Source: Mesorhizobium_K sp040049215
GTDB lineage: Bacteria > Pseudomonadota > Alphaproteobacteria > Rhizobiales > Rhizobiaceae
Direction: 5' to 3'
Length of the DNA: 64,000 bases
Assembly (NCBI RefSeq): GCF_040049215.1
Contig: NZ_JBDZDN010000001.1
Span: 992,001-1,056,000 of the forward strand
Shown: piece by piece, positions 26,935 to 36,036 of the stretch
Layout of the letters: each line of letters starts with the position of its first letter
How positions within the stretch are numbered: the stretch's first letter is position 1
Notes under the pieces: generated by a model
Told to the model about the DNA's origin: nothing
Seen by the model: only the letters and a program-made list of their open reading frames with translations
The model's database searches: none
Position numbers and translations under genes: made by a program

Positions 26935-28175
26935 CGGTTAACCGCATGACCCTCTCCGGCAAGCGCATCCTGCTCATCATCGGCGGCGGCATCGCCGCCT
27001 ACAAGTCGCTCGACCTGATCCGCCGCCTGCGCGAGCGCGGCGCGTCGGTCCGCTGCGTCATGACATCAGCCGCGCGCGAATTCGTCACGCCGCTGTCGGT
27101 CGGCGCACTCACCGCCGACCACGTCTTCACCGATCTGTTCGACCGTCAGGACGAGCACGATGTCGGCCATATCCGACTCGCGCGTGGTGCAGACTTGGTG
27201 GTGGTTGCCCCCGCCACCGCCGACCTGATGGCGAAGCTCGCGGGCGGCCACGCCAACGACCTTGCCTCTACCGTGCTTCTCGCTGCCGACAAGACCGTGC
27301 TCATGGCCCCGGCGATGAACCCGAGCATGTGGTCGCATGCCGCCACCCGCCGCAACCGCGCGCAGCTCGAAAAGGACGGCATCGCCTTCGTCGGCCCGAA
27401 TACCGGCGAAATGGCCGAGAGCGGCGAAGCGGGCGCCGGCCGCATGGCCGAGCCACTGGAGATCGTCGCGGCGGTCGAGGCGCTGCTCGACAGCCGTCCG
27501 AAGCCGCTTGCCGGCAGGAAGATCATCGTCACCTCCGGCCCGACGCACGAGCCGATCGACCCCGTGCGCTACATCGCCAACCGCTCGTCGGGCAAGCAGG
27601 GCCACGCCATCGCGGCGGCGCTCGCCAGGCTTGGCGCCGACGTCCGCCTCGTCTCGGGGCCCGTGGCGATCCCCGATCCCGCAGGCGTGACGACCATCCA
27701 CGTCGAACGCGCCGAGGAAATGCGCGACGCAGTCGAGCAATTGCTGCCTGCCGACGCGGCGATCTTCGTCGCCGCCGTCGCCGACTGGCGCACGGCCGAT
27801 GCCGTGGGCCAAAAGATCAAGAAGGTAGCCGGCAAAGGACCGCCTTCGCTGAAGATGGTCGAGAATCCCGACATCCTCGCCGGCATCGGCCACCACAAGA
27901 AGCGCCCGTATCTAGTCGTCGGTTTCGCCGCCGAAACGCAGGACGTGCTGAAGAACGCCGAGGCCAAGCTGAAGAAGAAGGGCGCGGACTTCATCATCGC
28001 CAACGATGTCGGCCCATCAGGCACCAGTTCCGGCGGCGTCATGGGCGGCGATCGCAACCGGGTGAAGATCGTCTCGAGAACCGGCGTCGAGGAATGGCCC
28101 GAGATGGGCAAGGACGATGTCGCCGAGCGCCTCGCCGTCCTCATTGCCGAGAGGCTGAAAACGACCTCGGTCTGA
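26931..28175 (+). CDS. coaBC: Bifunctional phosphopantothenoylcysteine decarboxylase / phosphopantothenate-cysteine ligase
   Basis: 414 aa. Two steps of coenzyme A synthesis. The CoaC flavoprotein half has GGGIAAYKSLDLIRRL, MAPAMNPSMW and NTGEMAESGEAGAGRM; the CoaB half has VTSGPTHEPIDPVRYIANRS, SGKQGHAIA and VGFAAET. The 26931 ATG overlaps the vapC stop (ATGA); an ATG at 26946 (MTLSGKRIL) is an equally plausible native start predating the insertion. panBC, earlier steps of the same pathway, lie just downstream. Confidence 0.95.
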   Translation: MTVNRMTLSGKRILLIIGGGIAAYKSLDLIRRLRERGASVRCVMTSAAREFVTPLSVGALTADHVFTDLFDRQDEHDVGHIRLARGADLVVVAPATADLMAKLAGGHANDLASTVLLAADKTVLMAPAMNPSMWSHAATRRNRAQLEKDGIAFVGPNTGEMAESGEAGAGRMAEPLEIVAAVEALLDSRPKPLAGRKIIVTSGPTHEPIDPVRYIANRSSGKQGHAIAAALARLGADVRLVSGPVAIPDPAGVTTIHVERAEEMRDAVEQLLPADAAIFVAAVADWRTADAVGQKIKKVAGKGPPSLKMVENPDILAGIGHHKKRPYLVVGFAAETQDVLKNAEAKLKKKGADFIIANDVGPSGTSSGGVMGGDRNRVKIVSRTGVEEWPEMGKDDVAERLAVLIAERLKTTSV

Positions 28176-28225
28176 GGCCGTCCGGAACATTGCTTCCGCT
28201 GCGGCATATTTTCTTCTTCGCCGTT

Positions 28226-28239
28226 GCACAAATTTGTGC
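28226..28239. promoter_or_regulatory. Perfect 14-bp palindrome upstream of panB
   Basis: GCACAAATTTGTGC reads the same on both strands and sits 51 bp after coaBC and about 120 bp before panB. It suits a dimeric repressor; the regulator is unknown. Confidence 0.45.
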
Positions 28240-28360
28240 CAAACGCACCGTCATCTGCCTTCGCGGTGCGTGATCGCGGAAAGCAGCGCCGCTTTCGGGA
28301 CCAGTCGTGCCCGACAAAAAGTTGGAGCGGGATGTCGTCCGGTTCGGGGAGGAGCACCGC

Positions 28361-29194
28361 TTGAGCGCGACCGCACGGGCAAAAAGCCTGAATCCGCAGT
28401 CGATCCTCGCCCGCAAGGGCGGCGTTCCGATAGTCTGCCTGACCGCCTACACCACCCCAATCGCGCGTATCGTCGATGCTCATTGCGATCTGGTCTTGGT
28501 CGGCGACAGCGTCGGCATGGTGCTGCACGGTCTCCCATCCACCATCGGCGTGACGCTTGAGATGATGGTCCTGCACGGCCAGGCGGTCAGGCGCGGCGTC
28601 GAGAACGCGCTTCTCGTGGTCGACATGCCGTTCGGCTCATATGAAGAAAGCCCGGCGCAGGCATTCCGCAATGCCGCGCGCGTCATGGCCGAGACCGGCT
28701 GTGCAGCCGTCAAGCTCGAAGGTGGCGTCAGCGTGGCCGAAACGATCCGCTTCCTGGTCGCACGCGGCATTCCCGTTGTCGCACATGTTGGCCTCACCCC
28801 GCAGGGCGTAAACGCCTTCGGCGGCTACACGGTGCAAGGCCGAGGCAGGGACGCCGACCGGGTGTTCGCCGACGCGCGCGCGGTCGCCGCTGCCGGCGCG
28901 TTCAGCGTCGTGCTGGAGAAGGTGCCTGAAGCGCTCGCCCGCGCGATCACCGCCGACATCGCAATTCCCACCATCGGCATCGGTGCCTCGCCCGCCTGCG
29001 ACGGCCAGATCCTTGTTGTCGACGACATGCTCGGCCTGTTCACCGACTTCCGCCCGAAATTCGTCAGGCGTTACGGCGAACTCGGACAGGCCGCGGCGAC
29101 GGCCGTGGCGGCCTATGCCGAAGATGTGCGGCAGCGGCGCTTCCCCGGGCCGGAGCATGTATTCGCGGAAGCCTTGCCGGCGAGGCCGTCCTGA
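28361..29194 (+). CDS. panB: 3-methyl-2-oxobutanoate hydroxymethyltransferase
   Basis: 277 aa. First committed step of pantothenate synthesis: ketoisovalerate to ketopantoate using methylene-THF. Motifs: VCLTAYTTPIARIVDAHCDL, LVGDSVGMVLHG, VDMPFGSYEES, GGYTVQGRG, PTIGIGASPACDGQILV. I chose TTG at 28361, since GGGGAGGAG ends 6 nt before it and the protein then begins MSATARAKSL; a GTG at 28307 would add 18 unlike residues. The stop overlaps panC (TGATG). Confidence 0.94.
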   Translation: MSATARAKSLNPQSILARKGGVPIVCLTAYTTPIARIVDAHCDLVLVGDSVGMVLHGLPSTIGVTLEMMVLHGQAVRRGVENALLVVDMPFGSYEESPAQAFRNAARVMAETGCAAVKLEGGVSVAETIRFLVARGIPVVAHVGLTPQGVNAFGGYTVQGRGRDADRVFADARAVAAAGAFSVVLEKVPEALARAITADIAIPTIGIGASPACDGQILVVDDMLGLFTDFRPKFVRRYGELGQAAATAVAAYAEDVRQRRFPGPEHVFAEALPARPS

Positions 29195-30051
29195 TGGCAG
29201 TGCCGATCGTCCGGACGCTGTCGGTACTGCGCCAGACGGTCGCCGGCTGGCGCGCCCAGGGGTTCACCGTCGGCCTCGTGCCTACCATGGGCGCTCTGCA
29301 CGAGGGGCATCTCAGCCTCGTGCGCGCCGGGCTGGCGAGAACCGACCGCGTCATCGTCACCCTCTTCGTCAACCCAAAGCAGTTCAACAATCCCGCCGAT
29401 CTCGCCGCCTATCCGCGCACTGAGGACAGCGACGCCGCGAAGCTCGCCGGCGCGGGAGCCCATATCCTTTATGCTCCGAACGCCGCGGAGATTTATCCGG
29501 AGGGATTTTCGACGACCGTCTCGGTCGCCGGCGCCAGCGAAGGCATGGAAGGACACTTCCGTCCCGGTCATTTCGACGGCGTCGCCACCGTGGTGGCGAA
29601 ACTCTTCCTGCAGTCCGGAGCGGACCTCGCCTTCTTTGGCGAGAAGGATTTCCAGCAGCTGCACGTCGTGCGCCGCATGGCCGGTGATCTCGACATCCCG
29701 ATCGAGGTGGTCGCCTGTCAGACCATCCGCGAGAAGGACGGACTGGCGATGTCGTCACGCAATGTGCGCTTGTCGGCGGCCGAGCGCACGCTGGCGCCGC
29801 GCCTCGCCGCAACGCTGTTCGAAACGGCGGCGAAGCTCACCGCCGGTGCCGATGCGCCGCCGTTGCTTGCCGAGGCCGCGCGGGCGCTGGGCAGCGCCGG
29901 TTTCGGGCAGGTGGAGTATCTGGAATTGCGGTCCGAGGCGACGCTGGCACCGCTTGTGCGTGCATCCGAACCGGCGCGGCTGCTTGTCGCCGCCTGGCTC
30001 GGCGATGTCAGGCTGATCGACAACGTTCCAGTCGCGCCCTCCTCGCGCTGA
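29194..30051 (+). CDS. panC: Pantothenate synthetase (pantoate-beta-alanine ligase)
   Basis: 285 aa. It condenses pantoate with beta-alanine using ATP. Signatures: VPTMGALHEGHLSLV (HIGH-type nucleotide site), FVNPKQFNNPADLAAYPRTE, FGEKDFQQL and MSSRNVRLS. It is translationally coupled to panB by a 1-bp overlap. With coaBC upstream, this stretch concentrates pantothenate/CoA synthesis. Confidence 0.96.
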   Translation: MAVPIVRTLSVLRQTVAGWRAQGFTVGLVPTMGALHEGHLSLVRAGLARTDRVIVTLFVNPKQFNNPADLAAYPRTEDSDAAKLAGAGAHILYAPNAAEIYPEGFSTTVSVAGASEGMEGHFRPGHFDGVATVVAKLFLQSGADLAFFGEKDFQQLHVVRRMAGDLDIPIEVVACQTIREKDGLAMSSRNVRLSAAERTLAPRLAATLFETAAKLTAGADAPPLLAEAARALGSAGFGQVEYLELRSEATLAPLVRASEPARLLVAAWLGDVRLIDNVPVAPSSR

Positions 30052-30174
30052 GACGCGCCATGCCGAACCTCCGGAAGATATCCTGACACAATGTTGTCAG
30101 TTGTTTGAGCGGCGGCGGTAGCGCGCCGGCGAGAGGTTCCGTACGGAAAAACCATCGACACAGGAGGAACGACC

Positions 30175-30528
30175 ATGACCATCGCGGAACTCGCCAAGGA
30201 CTTCACCGGGCTTCTCAAACAGGGTGACGACGAAGGTGCCGCCGGAAAGTACAATGCCGACGACATCGTCAGCTATGAAGCCCAGGAAGGGCCGATGGCG
30301 GTTTCGCGCGGCAGGGAGGCCTTGAAGCAGAAAGGCGAATGGTGGCGAGCGAACCATGAAGTCCACGGCGGTTCGGTCGAAGGCCCGTTCGTCAACGGCG
30401 ACCAGTTCGCTGTCCGTCTCAAGTACGATCTTACGCCCAAGTCGACCGGCGAGCGCGTCACCATGGAAGAGGTCGGCCTCTACACGGTCAAGGACGGCAA
30501 GATCATCGAAGAGCGCTTCTTCTACTGA
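30175..30528 (+). CDS. SnoaL/NTF2-like protein
   Basis: 117 aa. Pattern of the NTF2 fold: an N-terminal helix (AELAKDFTGLLKQGD), the YNADDIVSYEAQEGP strand, then VGLYTVKDGKIIEERFFY at the C-terminus. Such proteins bind small ligands or act as stress-induced isomerase-like folds; no catalytic residues can be assigned. AGGAGGAACGACC precedes the ATG, a strong ribosome site suggesting high expression. Apparently monocistronic. Confidence 0.8.
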   Translation: MTIAELAKDFTGLLKQGDDEGAAGKYNADDIVSYEAQEGPMAVSRGREALKQKGEWWRANHEVHGGSVEGPFVNGDQFAVRLKYDLTPKSTGERVTMEEVGLYTVKDGKIIEERFFY

Positions 30529-30530
30529 TA

Positions 30531-30579
30531 CCGGAAGCGGCTCGGGCTGGCGCCCGCGCCGCTTGAGCGCGACTTCCGG
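30531..30579. terminator. Imperfect long hairpin after the NTF2-like gene
   Basis: CCGGAAGCGGC pairs with GCCGC...CTTCCGG, and GGGC with GCCC at the tip, starting 2 bp after the stop. No T-run follows, so termination is uncertain. Confidence 0.35.
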
Positions 30580-30641
30580 ATTTGCTTGCGAACGAAAGCG
30601 CCCGCGCTCTAGTCTGTTGCGACGGTAGCGAGGACGAGAGT

Positions 30642-32336
30642 GTGGCGCATTCCGGCGGCAGCGACATGGACGAGGTGGTCGGGGCGCCGCCGATAAATCC
30701 CCTTCTATCGCGCTTCGACCAGATGTTCCCCGTGCTTTCGGCCGCCGAACTCAAGCGCGTCTCCGCCTTCGGCGCGCCGCGCAGTTTCTCGGCCGGCGAG
30801 CGCCTGCTGGAGACCGGCCGGCAGGCGCCCGGCATGGTCGTCATTCTCTCCGGTCACGTCGCCATCTCGCAACGCGATGGGCTCGGCCATGTCTCGCCGG
30901 TGGTCGATCTCGGACCCGGCCAGTTCGTCGGCGAGGTCGGGCAGCTGTCCGGGCGCGCCTCGCTGGTCGATGCAGACGCGGAGGAAGACGTCGAGGCGAT
31001 CATCCTCCAGCCCGACCGCCTGCGCGGTCTCCTGGTCGCCGAGGCCGATCTTGGCGAGCGGATCACGCGCGCGCTCATCCTGCGCCGCGTCGGCCTCATC
31101 CAGAGCGGCGTCGGCGGACCGCTGATCCTCGGCGCGCCGGACCTCCCTGACGTCACGCGGCTGAAAGGTTTCCTCGCGCGCAACGGCCTTCCGCATCATC
31201 ATGTCGACCCGGCCAACGACCCGGAAGCGGCGCGCCTCATCGAAGCGTCCCCCGGCTGCGTGCGAGACCTGCCCTGGGTCGTGCTGGCCGACGGCGCCAT
31301 ACTGCACAATCCGCCGGAGGCGGAGCTTGCGCGCCGAATGGGCGTGGCCGGCGCAGTGTCAAGCTCCACCCTCTACGATGTGGCCATCGTCGGGGCCGGG
31401 CCTGCCGGGCTCGCGACCGCCGTCTACGCGGCGTCCGAAGGCCTCTCGGTCGCCGTGCTCGACGCGCGCGCCTATGGCGGCCAGGCCGGGGCCAGCGCGC
31501 GCATCGAGAATTATCTCGGATTTCCAACGGGCATATCGGGCAATGCGCTTGCCGGACGGGCCTTCGTGCAGGCGCAGAAATTCGGCGCGGATATCCTGAT
31601 CCCGGTCGAGGTGACGAGCCTCGACTGCCGGAAGGAGGACGGCTTTTTCAGACTTGAGCTTGAAGGCGGGGAGCAGGTCAGCGCCCGTTCGGTTGTCATC
31701 GCCAGCGGCGCGCGCTACCGCAGGCCGTCCATACCGGAACTGCCAAACTTCGAGGGCAAGGGTGTCTGGTACTGGGCTTCGCCGGTCGAGGCGAACCTTT
31801 CTTCCGGCAGGGAAGTCGTGGTCGTCGGGGGCGGCAACTCGGCCGGCCAGGCCGCCGTCTATCTCTCCGGCGCCGCCTCGAAGGTGCACATGCTGGTGCG
31901 CGGATCCGGCCTCGCCGAGACCATGTCGCGTTATCTCGTCGACCGCATCGCGGCGACGCCCAACATCGAGCTGCATACCCGCACCGAGCTTTCCGGTCTG
32001 GCCGGGACTTCCGGCAGCCTTGAGCGTGTCCGGCTGCGCAATAACGCCACCGGCACGGAAACCGAACACGACATCCGCCACGTCTTCCTCTTCGTCGGAG
32101 CGGAGCCTGCCACCGGTTGGCTTGCGGATTGCGGCGTCGACATGGACCGCCCTGGCTTCGTTGCCACCGGCGCTTCGCCGCACGGCCATCTGGCGACCAG
32201 CGTGCCGGGCGTCTTCGCCGTCGGCGACGTCCGCTCCGGCTCGGTCAAGCGCGTCGGCGGCGCGATCGGCGAAGGTGCCCAGGTCGTCGCGGCGCTTCAC
32301 GCCTATCTGTCCGGCACCGCCCAGTCAACCGCCTGA
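30642..32336 (+). CDS. Cyclic-nucleotide-binding domain fused to thioredoxin-reductase-like flavoprotein
   Basis: 564 aa. Residues about 20-140 form a cNMP-binding-like domain (SAGERLLETGRQAPGMVVIL, then GQFVGEVGQLSGR). A linker (about 165-240) looks thioredoxin-like. From about 250 a two-dinucleotide-binding flavoprotein follows: VAIVGAGPAGLATAVYAASE (FAD), VVVVGGGNSAGQAAVYL (NADPH), and PGVFAVGDVRSGSVKRV. The CxxC redox pair of thioredoxin reductases is absent: the equivalent site reads VWYWASPVEA. GTG start chosen with AGGA 7 nt upstream; an ATG at 30666 is possible. The UBP zinc-finger gene follows 23 bp later. Confidence 0.85.
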   Translation: MAHSGGSDMDEVVGAPPINPLLSRFDQMFPVLSAAELKRVSAFGAPRSFSAGERLLETGRQAPGMVVILSGHVAISQRDGLGHVSPVVDLGPGQFVGEVGQLSGRASLVDADAEEDVEAIILQPDRLRGLLVAEADLGERITRALILRRVGLIQSGVGGPLILGAPDLPDVTRLKGFLARNGLPHHHVDPANDPEAARLIEASPGCVRDLPWVVLADGAILHNPPEAELARRMGVAGAVSSSTLYDVAIVGAGPAGLATAVYAASEGLSVAVLDARAYGGQAGASARIENYLGFPTGISGNALAGRAFVQAQKFGADILIPVEVTSLDCRKEDGFFRLELEGGEQVSARSVVIASGARYRRPSIPELPNFEGKGVWYWASPVEANLSSGREVVVVGGGNSAGQAAVYLSGAASKVHMLVRGSGLAETMSRYLVDRIAATPNIELHTRTELSGLAGTSGSLERVRLRNNATGTETEHDIRHVFLFVGAEPATGWLADCGVDMDRPGFVATGASPHGHLATSVPGVFAVGDVRSGSVKRVGGAIGEGAQVVAALHAYLSGTAQSTA

Positions 32337-32359
32337 AGACCCCCTGGAAGGATCGATCC

Positions 32360-32668
32360 ATGGCCTACGAATGCCGCCACGCCGAACAGGTTCGCGACGT
32401 GAAGCCCAGCGCGCGCGGCTGCGAGGAGTGCCTGAAGAGCGGCAGTCCCTGGGTGCATCTGAGGCTCTGCCGCACTTGCGGCCATGTCGGCTGCTGCGAC
32501 GACTCGCCCAACAAGCACGCCACGGCGCATTTTCACGAAACGCGCCACCCGGTCATCGAGGGCTACGACCCGCCGGAAGGCTGGGGCTGGTGTTATGTCG
32601 ACGAGGTTTTCCTCGACCTGACAGGCCGCCAGACGCCGCAGGACGGGCCGATCCCGCGATTTGTCTGA
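32360..32668 (+). CDS. UBP-type zinc-finger protein
   Basis: 102 aa. Almost the whole protein is a ZnF-UBP domain: CRHAEQ, CEECLKSGSPWVHLRLCRTC, GHVGCCDDSPNKHATAHFHE and TRHPVIEG, with conserved Cys and His zinc ligands. In eukaryotes this domain binds ubiquitin C-termini; bacteria lack ubiquitin, so the ligand is unknown. ATG with GGAAGGA upstream. It probably forms an operon with the preceding flavoprotein. Confidence 0.88.
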   Translation: MAYECRHAEQVRDVKPSARGCEECLKSGSPWVHLRLCRTCGHVGCCDDSPNKHATAHFHETRHPVIEGYDPPEGWGWCYVDEVFLDLTGRQTPQDGPIPRFV

Positions 32669-32714
32669 TACGGCTGGCGGCAGAGTGCCTAAGCGCCGGC
32701 GCCTCGCTGCTTAA

Positions 32715-32791
32715 ACGTCCAGATTGGCCACGGAAAGCGCGTTCTCCTGGATGAACTCGCGCCTCGGCTCCACGTCGTCGCCCATCAGCCG
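32715..32791. repeat. Duplicated gyrB 3' end, copy A (remnant)
   Basis: 77 bp identical but for one base to the true gyrB end at 33433-33509, in the same orientation. Read on the minus strand it encodes the last 26 residues of GyrB (RLMGDDVEPRREF through ANLDV) and then TAA. The sequence before it on the minus strand is unrelated to gyrB. The two copies bracket a 641-bp segment. Confidence 0.9.
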
Positions 32792-32834
32792 GAGCGACGG
32801 CCATGGCCGGGCCGTCCCGTTTCTGCATCCGAGT

Positions 32835-33254
32835 TCAATTGGCCGGTGTGCAGACCAGGAACCACGCGTTAGCAATGTCCGGCGCTTGGACGACGATTGT
32901 AGCCTCAAGAGGCTCTGCCGGTTCAACTTCCGTAGCTATAGTGAATGCGCTGAAAGTACCGGCATCGCCTTCTTCTATAGCTGATATTTGAAGCAAATTC
33001 CGTGCAACAATACGATACGTTGACGCACTCGGCCTGAATGACCTTGAAGTAACCTCAACTTGGTATGCGTCTGCCCCCTCGCTGATTGTGAATATCTTTT
33101 CTAGGTTTGCCTTTTTGAAAGCCTCATCGCCTGTATCCGAGGCGTTCGAGAAATCCTTCACAATACAGCGGTAGATATCGCCCTCGGCCGCGACACCATG
33201 TGTCGATGGGAACGCTGCCACGCTCAACAACGCCATTGTGGAAAGTAACCGCAT
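32835..33254 (-). CDS. Small secreted protein of unknown function on the gyrB insert
   Basis: 139 aa with a clear signal peptide (MRLLSTMALLSVAAFPSTHG with VAAEG cleavage region). The mature part has two Cys (IYRCIV near the start, FLVCTPAN at the end) that could pair, and is rich in Ser, Thr and Glu. No family recognised. Base composition is more AT-rich than flanking genes, and it is the only ORF between the two gyrB-end copies, suggesting it came with an inserted element. Confidence 0.55.
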   Translation of the reverse strand: MRLLSTMALLSVAAFPSTHGVAAEGDIYRCIVKDFSNASDTGDEAFKKANLEKIFTISEGADAYQVEVTSRSFRPSASTYRIVARNLLQISAIEEGDAGTFSAFTIATEVEPAEPLEATIVVQAPDIANAWFLVCTPAN

Positions 33255-33428
33255 TTAGAGAGTTCCGTATCGGCGATGAATAAAGGACCCACTCCCGCGC
33301 ATCTGGATTGGATGGGACACAGCGTAAGGTTTGCAACCGGCATCACGCAAGTTCACGCAATTTTAATTGCCAGGCAGGGGTCCCCTCGATTTATCCACGC
33401 GCCAGGAATTGATGACTCCAAAGTGGCG

Positions 33429-35900
<2,472 letters not shown>

Positions 35901-36036
35901 GAAGTGCTTTCGTCTGATGGCCGCGAAAAGAGCGCGCGAGACATGCTCCGAATCGCGCGCTTCGACATGCCCAATATATAGGCTCTAAAGGTGGTTTTTC
36001 CAAGGTTTGCGAAGGGTCTTACCGGCCGCAAACCAC

